DNA of 64,000 nucleotides. It comes from Ramazzottius varieornatus. Taxonomy: Eukaryota > Tardigrada > Eutardigrada > Parachela > Ramazzottiidae. The stretch is taken from assembly GCA_001949185.1 (NCBI GenBank), contig BDGG01000005.1:2221249-2285248 (forward strand). The letters run 5' to 3'. Shown here one piece after another: positions 12,178-23,800 of this stretch. The translations under genes were made by a program, and so were the position numbers. Position 1 is the first letter of the stretch; each line of letters begins with the position of its first letter. The notes under the pieces were generated by a model. That model had not been told where the DNA came from, made no database searches, and saw only the letters and a program-made list of their open reading frames with translations.

Positions 12178-12483
12178 CTCCACCTAAAAGCAAACAGAAA
12201 GCACAAAGTAGAGGTTTCGAGACACTTGTGGCAAGGACGTGTCCATCCGGAAATACGAGACGGGTTTGTTGTGGGTCAGGTGTGAATTGTGAAAACAGCT
12301 GCTGTGTCGCATCGTTCATCCGTCTCCTTAACGGTCAAGGTAGTTCTCACACGGCGCAGGACTATGCGACTTGCGCAATAAGGGTGTCTCCAGACTTCCA
12401 GTCAGACCAACTTAGAATCAGAAGGAAGATTCAGAAAGTTTATCCCATTCCTGTCAGTGCTGTCACATCCGGGGACTCGGGAG

Positions 12484-13210
12484 TATCTTGCGAGAGCTCC
12501 GCCCAAAAGGCTGGCCTTCCAACGGAGCTTTAGCATGAATCATAGACCACTTGAGTCAAGCTGTTCAGGCATTCTAAAGCCCTCAAATTGGCACAAACTA
12601 TGGCAGGCTAGAGTCCATGGCGGAAGATCAAAGGAAAAATTCTGGGCAGTAAAAGGGGTCTCTACCCATCAATCTTCTGTTGTACGTACGCGATTGGACC
12701 ACATATAAGCTATAGCACATACGCCACGTGAGCATCGCCAGCGACTGCCAGCACCTGGTACGGCGGTCGGCTAACACTGGTGTTTTCCCAGCGGCCGACC
12801 CACCAAAATCAATGGTCAATCGAGCAACACCAATGGCTAGCCACCAGTGTTCACTCTAACAAGACCAATGGTCAACTTTTGGTAGTCAATCTAGTGACAG
12901 CAGCAAGACCCATGGGTGGCGGGTGTACGTATACCCTGTTGATCGTGCAGTGCCTTCAAGTGGTACTAACAAGGTTATCAATTCCGTATTAATCAATACG
13001 CTAACATCTTCGAATGATTGGTAGAGAACTGATTGATTACATGCGAAATCACGATGCGCGACTCACCAAAAACTTGGGAAAATTCGTCAAAAAAATTAGA
13101 AAAATCGAAAAAAATCGGGAAATCATCCTGAGTAAAGGATCGTGCTGTCTGGAGCTTGAGCTTCCTCTGATGAGTTTGCGATTCAGAGTTCCCTTGAGTA
13201 TACTTGGCTT
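12484..13210 (+). repeat. dispersed repeat, copy A, with 230-bp insertion
   Basis: The sequence from GCGAGAGCTCCGCCCAAAAG to GCGATTCAGAGTTCCC is repeated at about 36541-37022 with roughly 85-90% identity by eye. Copy A carries an extra stretch of about 230 bp (near 12700-12930) absent from copy B. Inside that stretch AACACTGGTG (about 12773) and CACCAGTGTT (about 12843) form short inverted ends. There is no long open frame, so it is probably a non-autonomous element. Confidence 0.75.
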
Positions 13211-13239
13211 TAACTTTCGGTTCGGTTCTGGGTCAACTA

Positions 13240-13420
13240 TTTAGCCCCGAAGGGTAGTATCACAGTAAGGGCAGGACTGCCGGAGGCAGGACGCCGCGGC
13301 CGGGCCCGCAGGCTCAGAGCCCGCAGTACTACGGAGCACGGATCCGCTGGTAGTCGGAAAAATTTGCTCAGTCGAATGGCTCTTCTCACCCTAGACCCTT
13401 CGGGAACATTGCTACCTTCA
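13240..13420. other. GC-rich folding island
   Basis: A strongly GC-rich stretch in a balanced background. CCCGAAGGG at about 13243 pairs with CCCTTCGGG near 13399. GTAGTA at about 13253 pairs with TACTAC near 13330. An inner GGGC...GCCC pair is also present. It may be a structured RNA or part of an element. I could not match it to SRP, RNase P, a spliceosomal RNA or tRNA. Confidence 0.35.
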
Positions 13421-13859
13421 ACTACAGAAATATTTGCGATCGAAAGACGCCTTCTGTATGTTTTAGAGAAACTGAAAACGATAAACCAACAGGTAGAGAC
13501 GGCTTAAAAACTGTTCAGCCCTTGAGACGAAGAGGACGAACCCCGGCGAAGGAAAGAACGGTAAGGTCAGAGGGAACGTCAGCTGGCCGCTGACGAGTTT
13601 TCTTTCTTTTGTTCTAGTCTAGTGGACGCTTGGTCGGGTGTCAAGTCGAACCTTCCCAGAATCTGTACCTGTCCATCTGTAACCGTCGCTTTTCATTAAC
13701 AGTCGTGGTCTCCTGCGTCGGAGGATCAGACTCACTTATCGGCCGGCGACCACCGGATCGGTGAGCTCCTGTTGATCTCATCAATCCGCTGTTTTATTCT
13801 TACGGTAACGACATTGTCTTTTTCTGGAGGTGCTGAGTACAACGCGGTAACTGCGAGCT

Positions 13860-14618
13860 ATGGGCTCACTATCCTCATACTCGATATCCTTCACGGCTGT
13901 GGTAGCTGTGATGGGAGGCCTTTCTGGATGGACATCACACTGGCTTCACGACACCTTCTTCAACCGGAAGTTGTCCACTCCAGCCTATTCCAAAGCCTCA
14001 AGCTGACTTTCTACCACACCAACCAAACGTCTGGTGGATCCTGTCAAAGCAGACGAAGAATTTGTTCATCTCATGACGTTCCCCAGCTTTCCCAAGCCCT
14101 GCGCTGTAAAAGAAATGTACGGAAGATGCGTCAAGCCTCACTGCAGAGATAGCCACGAAGAAAGTAAGTCCTACAAGATCCAAAAGTACCTGATGGACGC
14201 CAAGAAGACCGTCGACATTGCCGCACAAGCCATCACTTCCCACCAGATAGCTGATGTTTTGGAGAAGCTAGCAAAGGGCGGAGTGCGGGTGAGGATCATC
14301 CGCGACTATGATAACCTCAGCTTGCTGAAGGGAACTGAGAAGGTTAGTGCGTTACAAAAGTTCGGTGTACAGTTCAAAGTTAACGGGAAGCTGGATCCGG
14401 AGGATCCGAAGACTATGTTCGTGGCTGGGATCTTCCATCACAAGTTCGTGATCGTCGATAGTAAGGTCCTCATTCATGGTTCGGGGAACTTCACGCTGAA
14501 AGCTGTGTTACAGAACTACGAGTGTGCTGTGGCCACGAACTTGCCGGATGTGGTGGGGAAGATCCAGAAACACTATAATAACTGCTGGGAAAGCTTCGAC
14601 AACGCCATACTCAAATAA
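13860..14618 (+). CDS. PLD6: PLD6/Zucchini-like mitochondrial nuclease, in-frame TGA at codon 49
   Basis: A phospholipase-D-fold nuclease of the Zucchini/MitoPLD family, which cuts piRNA precursors (or cardiolipin) at the outer mitochondrial membrane. The 194 codons after 14034 contain a CCCH zinc-binding pattern (C-x8-C-x4-C-x3-H, as in mouse Zucchini), GGVRVRIIRDYDN, and the single HKD motif HHKFVIVD followed by GSGNFT. The frame is open upstream to ATG 13860 and encodes a likely membrane anchor (FTAVVAVMGGLSGW), as the family requires, but TGA at 14004-14006 separates the anchor from the nuclease. I found no canonical intron that removes it and keeps the frame. The stop codon TAA overlaps the poly(A) signal AATAAA (14614-14619). 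It could be a pseudogene, a sequencing error or an unusual splice; the catalytic part is intact. Confidence 0.8.
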
Positions 14619-14619
14619 A
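14614..14619 (+). terminator. poly(A) signal overlapping the PLD6-like stop codon
   Basis: AATAAA includes the TAA stop codon. This would give an mRNA with almost no 3' UTR if used. Confidence 0.45.
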
Positions 14620-15127
14620 ACCTGTTTCCTCTTTTTTTGCACATTTTCGTTTCTGCAGTAGTACAGAATGATATGGGAGCCTCGCAAACAGACTCGGGAT
14701 GGTCGCTATCCCGAGTGGCGCACGTTTCTGTACAGTATCAATGGAAACATGCGATAGCCATCGTCTCGAGTTTGCTTGCCGGGCTGCCAGATTCTCTCCC
14801 CGTACTCGCTTCTGATTCTTCGAAATTGCGACCTATGTTCTTTTTACTACCTTCGTTTTTCAACACCATCTTTAGACCTGCGGCTAATCAGGCTCTTAGT
14901 CGTAGCTCGTGGGTATGTTGGTCTTTGATTCGGTTGACTTTTCAACGCCATCCGTGTTACCACCAAGTCGAAAATCCACTGTAGGCCAACTAGGAATAGC
15001 GTAGCACTTTGTTGTGGCTCTATACAGTAGGATACTTGGCCAAATATTCGTAAATAAAATTCATCGTTTGTGGTAAAGACATTGAACACAGACAAGGGAA
15101 CAACTTCTGGAATTCAGATGAGAAATT
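14619..15127. other. PLD6/T-box convergent intergenic region
   Basis: This region lies between two 3' ends. It contains repeat copy 4 (14675-14782) and nothing coding that I can support. Confidence 0.4.
14675..14782. repeat. palindromic MITE-like element, copy 4 (diverged)
   Basis: The left arm CCCGAGTGGCGCACG is clear. The right inner arm is degraded, but the outer inverted ends GCAAACAGACTCG and CGAGTTTGC remain. It lies in the 3' flank of the PLD6-like gene. Confidence 0.6.
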
Positions 15128-18100
15128 TCAAGGTGAATTCTGAGGATAGACTTGATGAAGAGACGGTGAGGCAGCATGGCCGGAATGAGTAGGTGCAGTC
15201 ACCGGAAAGCGCGAGGCCAGCATCCAGGAAGCGGCGGCATGATGCGGATAGAAATAATTCATGTAGGATTGCGCGGCTAGGCATTGCTGCTGCCAGGCTG
15301 TTGCGTGAGGAAGCTGCGAACCGAGCGCCGGGAAGTAAGGGATTACGGGCTGACATGAATTAGGCGGGTTAACTGGACTGCAGCTAGAGTCCGGAGCAAG
15401 CGCGAGGCTCTTCTCCAACTCGGAAACTACTTTGGGGTACTTGGTCTTGACCGGTGTCGAGCGGGACTCTTCCTCTTCCGGGTCGGACTGCGACAGCGAG
15501 CGCTTCCCGCTCCACTTCTCTTCCACCTTGCGAATATTGTGTAGGTCGCGGAAACCTTTGGCGAAGGGGTTGTTGTCGATCTTCAGCCTTGTGATTTGCT
15601 CGTTTTGGTAAGCCGTCACTGAAAGAAAATTGGGATCTTAGAACTAGCGAAAAAAGTTAAGCATCAACCACCTGCGTACACCAGTCCATGCTTTCGCCGT
15701 TGGACGACGTACGCAGGTACGTGCAATACAGAGCAACCTGTCAGGGAATTCCTTCATGCACCTGCATACCTCGAGACATGCGTTAAGCCTCCAACCGTGG
15801 GTGGACGTATGCAAGTGGATGCAAAACGAACTAAACCGCTAAAAATTGCGCCATCTCCCCATCTCACCTGCAATGAAGGCTGTTTCGGGAAAAGCGATGA
15901 TGTTGAAAGCGATGTAGTTGAAAGAGACCATGTCTTCTGCTCGGATGACAGCGATCCGGGGTTGGTACTTATGCATTGAATTGAGGATTATCTGCAAAGA
16001 CAATGTGCATAAGACCCGGAAGTAATATGCGACATATTTTCCAACTGTTCATTTCTACGCCCGAAATCAGGAATAATGAAGTCTACTCCCTCTGTTCATC
16101 CATATTCAGTCTTATGGAACTTGATAAGCACTGGCTCACCTGGCTGTTCTGGTCGAAGTTATTATTGGTCAGCTTGACTTTGCTGAATGAGAGCGGTTGT
16201 CGCATCCACTGGGAACCGCTGGCCGGTGAATCGGGATGGACGTAGCAGCGACCGTGATGATGAGGATCAGCTTTGCCTGATGCGACCCATTCGGAACCGT
16301 GGAACTTGTAACGGACGTCGTCTACAGGTGCCATGTCGATCACCACGTAATAGCGTGCGTTCTTGTCCAATCCGCTGATTGACATCTTCATCACAGGAAA
16401 CATTCGCCTGCAATGACCAAAATATACTCGTAAACTTCAAAGTACCTCAACCATCTTTTAGGTCGTAAAATTGGCCGCACCGTTTAAACTGAGCACATAA
16501 CCGCTGCGTGTGGCTGACTAATTGAAAACATGAGTTATTCGAACGAAGTATGCGGGCGAAACGATTTTTCGATTAGCGACTTTGGTAGACGTCGTAAACA
16601 TCTGTTGGCGGCATTCCAAGGCGCCAAATATTTTTGTCTAAGTTTTTAGCGGGTTCGTCGGTGATATCTATCCTAAACTACTTTAGCGAGTTTAGCGTAG
16701 GCTTCAAAGTAAAGGGCGGAGGGCGGCAGACGGTAGCAGGTATATAGTCATAATCTTTTGCCTGAGATTGCCGGCAGTAATCTCAGTTACCTGATTGAGC
16801 TGCGTTTAATATCCCACTCGGATACATTAAGTTTTGGTATGCCTCAATAACTTAATCCCATTTGGCATACCGCTTTCACGGGGTGCCCGGAAAGCGCATC
16901 GTATCCCTTCGCAGGATACGACGTGTCCCGGTGTTGATTAGCAGTGCTAATTGGACACGAAAGCATCCGCAAAGGCGCAAATCGGTCCCTTCAAAGCGCT
17001 CATCCGCAGCAGAATGCACATTCTCATAATTTACAAATTATATATCGCATTGAGATATTGATAACGCACGCCTCAACGACGGACATCCCATGCATACTTA
17101 AGCCTGCTACCATCCAAGCCAGCGATGGCGGCTCTCAGGTTGCAAACCAATGTCCAACCGACTTGACCTTTCAACTTCCGCCATCTTGTTACTGAACTAG
17201 AGCGTTGAAGATGCCCGACCATGTATTACGCCTTCCGAACGCTACAAAAACATCGACCTATCTGGGAGCTAGGTCGGCAAGCAAACGCGATAAGATTGTT
17301 TTTGTAGGTGGCGCAGGGTTTCAGCATATATCACTGAGAGCACGCGTCACTTTGGGAAACGATCTTGTCAAGTGTGTGGGTCTAACTTCAAAGTTCAGAG
17401 AAAAGTCACGCTGATTTTTTTTCATTTTTTTTATCGCAGATCTTTTTGTCCCTCCCGAAAGAATAATCGCGACTAGAACTGTCTCCGCATTCACGATGGC
17501 TCATGGATGTATTCGTGCAAATAATTTTCTTCGAAACATTTTTGTTTGGTTCATATCACCGAGCATGTCTCGATCTGCAGATCGTGTTATGGAGACAACT
17601 GCGCACATTACAGGCAGCGACGCCAGTTTCTTAATCAAATAAGGCGCCTACTCCAAAAGAGATAGTTGTAGTAATTAGATTGCTGATGCCCTTTGTCTCA
17701 TACATGTCTGCCGTTAGTCGACGTCAATGACGACACCCATTTAAGACCTCTTGACATCGTACCCGGTATTTATTCCTTTGACTTCAACCTGATAAATATA
17801 TAAAACATCTACGGATTGGTTCAAGAGGTCCTTTCATCCCATTCAGCCAGGTACCAGGAAACACCTCTCATCTGTCTCTGAGGTCCAATTTTGGTCCTCT
17901 TATCAACGCATAAGAAGGGATTTTCGTGACGAAGCTATTCGAGTTTTGAGATATGTTCTAAAGACGGGAAAATCTCGAGTAGCTGTGGCACGAGTCTGAT
18001 TGTCCTGGAGCCTGTTAAGTATATACAAAGACGGTTCTGTGGTTCCATTTGTGCGTTTTGTGATACAATCGGCACAGTGACACTTTCGATTTTTCGCGCA

Positions 18101-18680
18101 CTGAAACCAAGAACCAGAGGTAATCGAAAAAACCCACGTGATCCAGGTATAGGTTGTTCTTAAAAAATCTAGATATTCTTTTTAGTTTATCCTCGCTGGA
18201 AATTGTCTCCGCTACCAGAATAATATAGCAAAAACCCGAAGTAGAAAATATTGGAAAGTACTGACGGGTCAACTTTTACTCGTCTGCTCCCGCCGTTCGA
18301 GACTTCGAGAACCTCGGATCGCGGCCGATTTACGACGCGAAGAGTTTGTAACTTATGGGATAAACATACCTTCCTGTCTTTGTGATGATCATCTCGGTGG
18401 TGTGTCGGTTGAAGCGTTCCCACATGTCGCGATTCTCCAAGGTGACCTTTATGTTGGGATCGCTCTGGTACACTGACATGCCCGAAAGAGCGGCTAGACT
18501 GGCGTTGGTGTAGTTGACGGGGCCTCGCGTCATGGCCGTCATGGAGGGAAAAAAGGAACCATCCAACGAACCTACAATGAAGAGAGTGTTAAAAACCAAT
18601 TCCCAATCCCAGCACTTGTCCTTTTGCGTCTGGCTTCCAAAAGCCTTACCTGCAGACATAGATAGTCTGTTGGGAAACAT
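15128..18680 (-). CDS. T-box transcription factor, Tbx6/VegT-like
   Basis: Five exons (18650-18680, 18370-18571, 16140-16407, 15868-15991, 15128-15618) join in phase to 371 residues. The DNA-binding T-box runs from about residue 50 ([28 protein letters not shown]) through [57 protein letters not shown] and [20 protein letters not shown] to [14 protein letters not shown]. The [22 protein letters not shown] and [12 protein letters not shown] wording is closest to the Tbx6/Tbx16/VegT group, but Tbx2/20-like features are also present, so the subfamily is uncertain. The tail is Pro/His/Ala-rich with no recognised domain. Intron 2 is about 2 kb, far longer than its neighbours, and holds a palindromic repeat and a string of hairpins. 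Large introns in developmental regulators often hold enhancers; that is inference here. Confidence 0.93.
15660..15830. repeat. CCTGCATAC-type dispersed repeat in T-box intron 4
   Basis: This intron has several inverted and direct copies of CACCTGCATAC, GTACGCAGGT and GTATGCAAGT. Related words recur in a VPS8 intron (51041-51190) and near 42447-42500. Confidence 0.5.
16763..16965. ncRNA. run of five short hairpins, candidate structured element
   Basis: Successive inverted pairs: TGAGATT/AATCTCA (about 16766-16788), GGTATGCC/GGCATACC (about 16836-16872), GCTTTC/GAAAGC (about 16872-16896), CGTATCC/GGATACG (about 16899-16920) and CGTGTCC/GGACACG (about 16922-16960). The last has a nested TTAGCA/TGCTAA. 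It lies in the long T-box intron and does not match any RNA family I know. It may be an RNA or a decayed element. Confidence 0.35.
17263..17375. repeat. palindromic MITE-like element, copy 5 (diverged)
   Basis: GTAGGTGGCGCAGG and CACGCGTCACTTTGGG are degraded inner arms. The ends GGGAGCT and AACGATCTTGTCAAG match the family. It lies in the long T-box intron. Confidence 0.65.
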
Positions 18681-20890
18681 TGCGAAAAGTGGTGCAGAGC
18701 CGAAAAAACAACTTCGAAATAAGGAATTTTGCAACTTGAGAGGTCTCCAACGGGATCGAACGAAAGTAAACCAAACTGAAGCGTTCTAATACGAATGTTT
18801 CGGTGTTAAGTATTTACCTGGCAAGCGTCGACGACAGCCGAAGATGAGATCGGTTCTTCAAGCAGAAGCCCTCGAGGTAAACAAGCGCCGTACAGGCGCG
18901 TCACCTCTCTCACGGCAGTTCGTCCACGTACTCGAGAAAGTACGTACGGTGGGTGTCGTTGAGGAGGCGCGGCGACAAATGGCTGATTTACGCGGATTTG
19001 CTGTTATCTAACTCGTGAGGGAGGGAGGACAGACAGAGGAGTACGGCGTCAAACAGACACCGCAAAGGGATAAGTCCTGGATATACCTGAAATGAAATCA
19101 ATTGGTCTTGACTCCGCGACATTCTCTCGCCAGCCATCCGCCTTCTCAATCGTCCGGCAGAGATAATCATTAAAGTGAGCTGTAAACGATACGCTGCACT
19201 GCGGCTTTCGGCGGATTAGAGCTGTCGCCTTTAGGGGCTGTCTGTCTTCGCACCCGGCCGACCATATACCCGTAAGCCCCGCTTTAACAGACTTCACCGC
19301 GCTTTCAACTTTGGGCCGGACTCGACAATGGATCTTCCCGGACACTGTTTACCCGTTTACTCACCATGGTCTATTAGACAGTAGTTCAACAATAGACCCT
19401 ATAAAAAGAGTCGTCGCTGCCGCTGGTATCATTCGCTAATGCGGTAGTCATGCAAGAACCCTTTTATTAGAAGAACAAGAATGCTTCCGGCTCCACCGAT
19501 CGACTTAAGTCACCTCTGCGGCGCGACCGATTCATTCAAATGGTTTATGACTTGAGCGTTTTGCACAAACAACTCACCAGGACATCGACGATGTTTACCT
19601 CCGTTCCACGGACCCACAACGCCCGCAAGACCAACGATCCATTCTGTGAGGGAAAGTGAGGTAATCGAGCAGCCTTCGGTATCCCTCTTATGAAGTTATG
19701 CTTGCAGAAAACCAGACGCTTTTCATCCTGCGGGATATCAGACCAGAATTCCCACTAACCAAACAGTCAGTAAAATATGGTTTAATAGGGATAAATAGCG
19801 GAGACAGGCCAGGTATTAGTGAAAGGTGTCCAACCACTTCAGTTTGCCTCGCATCGTATCGCGTCTGTCCATGTTCGACTTTTTCCAGTAGACCGTCATT
19901 CAAAGTTGATGCGACCTTCACAAATAAACAAGGTTTGAATTTAAAAATTTCGGAACGCCAGGAAATTTTGTTTGATTTCTGGGCTGCCGTACTGTCTGTG
20001 GAAGCTATCAGCAGCTGTGCTCATTAGACAGTGGGCGAAGTACCGCGACCTGCAAAGTCCCTCCTGCGGTTTTCTTAACAGCATGTAAAGTGGCACAAAG
20101 ACAGGCGACGATTACGAGAATGAAAGATGGTGGTGTGCGAACGGCAACTTCTTGCTCGCTTCCTGGCTCATTAATGAGGGAGTAAATTAAGCTCAAATGT
20201 ATGGAGCAGGACATCACACCTCCAGTAGAGTCAAACCCGAGGAGCGCGGCGCCACTTGATTGGCATCTGTTTGCTTTGGCGAGGTATCAGTTTTTTCGCA
20301 TCTTGATATTTTTCAAGCCATCGATGCCAATCTCTGCTAATCGATCGCTTTATGACTGACTCCAGACCCCACCACATGCATCTCAATAAAACCTAACATC
20401 TGATATCATCAGAAATTACAGTATCACATATCACTGCCGTATAGTTCCATCATACATCTAGGGTCAACTCGGACGCGCGTGCGCCTCGAAAATTGCGAAC
20501 GATTCCAATTAATTGGGTTTCAAAGCCGCTCCTAGAAACGGTATGGCGACACAATCTTTACTTCAGGTACTTCCTGCCAAGTTCCTGGTAGCATAACCTG
20601 GGAGCTTGGCACGCCAGCTCGCCCAGAGTGTGGCGCACGCTTCCAGCCAATATAACTGCAAAAATGCGCCACGTGTGAAAACAGTCTGATTGAGTTGGTT
20701 TGGCGAGCACCCACCTCATGCAGAAGTTCAGCAGGGTGGCATGGTGACAACGCATTGTCAAAAAAGCGCCACATACACCTACACGCTGAATTCTGTTTGT
20801 GAATTCCCACTTCTCTTTATGTTTTCTTTGAGAATAGCTTTCCTGAGCTAGAGTAGATCTTTAGTAAATTGTGTGTGTGCATTTTGCTAC
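18681..20890. other. 2.2-kb intergenic region, T-box upstream side
   Basis: This region lies between divergent genes and no exon can be supported. CCCTATAAAAAG at about 19398 on the plus strand resembles a TATA box, but no gene starts clearly behind it. Several short frames around 19049-19345 and 19688-20027 are isolated. Repeat copy 6 is near the right end. Confidence 0.4.
20599..20710. repeat. palindromic MITE-like element, copy 6
   Basis: Arms AGTGTGGCGCACGC and ATGCGCCACGTGTG. The outer ends GGGAGCTTGGCACGCCA and TTGGTTTGGCGAGC show the full element length. It is intergenic, 180 bp before the Ser-rich gene. Confidence 0.85.
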
Positions 20891-23800
20891 ATGGACGGTG
20901 CAGGAACGTTCGAGCACGATAACCGTCCGATGGACGCTGCACCGGACAATTTTCATGCGTTCCAACAAACTGGGATGGAACAGGAGGAAATGTCCCAGGA
21001 AACCAGGGAACGTCTAATTACGACAACGCGAAAGAGTTGTGCGTAATCTTTCCGCGATAATTATTCTCGTTTTAATTACCGGCACATGTACATAGAGCTA
21101 TTTTTGGGCTAATGGATGTTACTGAATGTAGCGGACAGTCCTCGTGATGCCATCGTTTCCGCCGGAAGCACTTCGCCTGAAATTTTGCCAGTATCTACAA
21201 GCGTCGAGTCCCCGACAAGTGGTCAATTTGAACCCGACAACGGAAACATGAGGTAAGTGCAGATATTCTCTTGGATGCGCCGGAAATGGACGTGCGTCTG
21301 TTGGTAACCATATGAGCGAATTAGAAGTGATAATGACGATTGGTGTACGTACTGATTACCATCAGAGTCGAAAGGAGTACCCTCACGAGACGTCGTTATT
21401 TTCCAGGAACGTGGAGAACGTTCGGGAAGGTGACGAAAAAATGAACGCGGAACGAAATGATTTCAACGAAAGTCAAGATAATCCTGTTAGGGAGAACAAG
21501 CTGGAAGTGGAGCAGCATGGAACGACAGAATCTCGAATTTTCCCCGCTGACTGGACGCCGCACCCAAGAATGGACCACACGCCGCCACCCAAGGAGGACA
21601 ACCCGAACACCGAGTCCAGCGTGCACCTTCCGGGTTCGCCGTCCGTTCAGATGTCCGAGTTCGAGTTCACCTTCGCCAAGTCGTTATTCAAGGATGCGCT
21701 AAGCTCAACCAGTGCCACCAGATTCCAATCGGCCGTCGACGTCTGCAAGATCCTGGCTCTCGAGTACTGTAATGCTTCTTGAACTTCGCGAATTGCGTCA
21801 TAGTAAGCGTGTGCTGTATGCGTCACTATACCCGTAAACTCCACGCGTACTGCGACGTCACTTCGCGAAGTTCAAGAAGCATTACAGTGCGTTCTCTCAA
21901 AAATGTGGGACGCCGGCAAGTCGCTATGTCACGCGGCGCATATCTTCATTAAGTTTGGCAGAGAGCGTGCGCCACTTGAGAGATTCACCTGCCGTCGTCC
22001 CATGTACAAAATTCCATAGCGGAACTTCAGATCTAGCACCTACTCTACAGACATATATATCGCCCGTTTCATGTAGGTACGATTCGGAAGAGGAGGAAGA
22101 TGAAAAGATAGCCCCGAGCATACGCGAACTAGAGCAGGAAACCGCGGACCTGGCGATGCAGCTCTTCATAAAGGAGGCGGAAGAGTCCTTTCTCAACGCA
22201 TGGGCCGAGGGGCTGACTTTCGAAGAGCTCTCTGCGTACGAACAGGCTTTGAGTGGTGTGCCGTTCCCGAAGACTGTAAAAAGACTTCAAAGATGCATAA
22301 ACTCTACACGGAGATATTTTTCTTATGTTCCTCTTTTGGGGCGGTATGTTTCTGGTCCTGCAAAAATTCCAAGCATTCCCGTGTCGGAATCTGCACAGGT
22401 CTCAAAATTTAGTCATCCTTGAACTTCTTGTAGATTTTGTCTTTCCTGCTTTTTTTCTTTCGTGTCAGCAAGTCAAACGCCAGTTAACTCTGGCGCCTCC
22501 CATAATTTTATTACCATGGGAACCCTGTTGGCTGAACTAAACTACTGTGAAACTCCGAACCGCTCGACTAGTGATAAAAACGTGGATGATAGATGTGGAA
22601 TCTTCTGTAATTTTTAATTCTGAAAAATAGACTCATTACGTTCTTCGAAGAGTCAATTGCGCTTGGTTACATACCGATTGCCACCAAAATTATGAAGTGT
22701 TGAGACTGCTGGATTGCCGACGCACCCAAGGACTGGAACATGTCACGATCGTCGCGGTATACGCGGTCAACAGGAACCCCAGCTTTTGGTAGTCGAGCCT
22801 CAATAAAGTACGTATGCCGGTTATAGCACAGTTTTTAGCCAACTGAGCTTTCGTATTCTGTTCTGTTTCACGTGTTCATATTATTTTGTAGTATAGATGA
22901 GTATCGGGATTTATTGGATGACACGATGGAAGACATCCGCGCCGAGATGAGGTGTCGGTTTGTCGCGATGGAAGAGGAACTGCTACCGAATATCCGAAAT
23001 TACCAAGGAAATGGCGACCAGTTAGGAAGGCTCCTCGACGATAACGTCCGGAGCCTTCAACTTTACATCAAAGAGCAGGTAACTCTCATTCAGTGATACT
23101 GCGTGTTGGCATGAAATCGTTTTCATTTGGGAGCTCGACGAAGAAACTCGACAAGAGGGCCTTTTCGAGTAGCCCACGCTTCTGGCCGATATCACTGAAA
23201 CCGTGCGCCACTTGGGAAAACGATCGTGTCGGGTTTATTTTACCAAGCTTCCAAATATTCGCCCTCTTCTTGAATTCGAGCTAACTACGTTGTTTGCGAC
23301 AAGCCAGCAGCGCTGAATATTGTTTTTGTTTTTTTGTGAAGAATAGTTCGTCAATCTGCAGCATCAACTGCGCTCATTGCGAGGAACTCCCAGTCGCGAA
23401 ATATCCGACGACTTTGAAAATCGGCTGAATCGCATCCTTGCTCAAGCTCATGACAGTTACGATGCCTTCAGAAGTGTCCTGTCCAGCAAAAGTCGATCAA
23501 ATCGCTCACCAAGCCGTCTAACCTTCAGTGATGCAAGCCTTCCATCAACGGGCACGTCCAGAACCCGAACCGACTACACAGGCTCCGGAACGACCGCCAC
23601 TTCCGGTCACACCGCAAGTAGATACACGGGATCGAGTCTCAGTCAGTCCGATACCAGCACTTCCCGATCGGGCAGAACTGGGTCCTATGTGACAGATCAG
23701 AGTGGCTCGGGGACCACAACCGGAAGTGGGTCCTACACCACACAAGGCACTCGTTCAACGTCTACTGGGCTATCGGATAACTATTCTTCTTTGAGCACGT

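Larger units (their letters stand above)
12178..13859. other. repeat-rich intergenic region
   Basis: No gene is recognised. It holds one copy of a dispersed repeat (about 12484-13210), a GC-rich folding island (about 13240-13420) and the upstream region of the PLD6-like gene. A minus-strand frame at 12113-12319 cannot be spliced to the SIKE start. Confidence 0.5.

Noticed and set aside
12113-12319. Minus-strand frame beginning MNDATQQLFSQ, a possible first exon of the SIKE gene
   Set aside because: The only acceptor before the SIKE ATG leaves an intron of about 20-30 bp without a good donor, and the frames disagree.
12715-12740. Further copy of the palindromic repeat (ACGCCACGTGAGC)
   Set aside because: Only a half arm, inside the insertion of dispersed repeat copy A, without the flanking family sequence.
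16800-16960. Hammerhead or other small ribozyme, or a spliceosomal RNA, in the hairpin run
   Set aside because: The CTGATGA and GAAA core of a hammerhead is absent and no U1, U2, U4 or U5 landmark is seen.
18330-18734. Separate small gene upstream of the T-box gene
   Set aside because: The frame contains [10 protein letters not shown] and [10 protein letters not shown] and joins in phase to RMFP, so it is the first part of the same T-box gene across a 2-kb intron.
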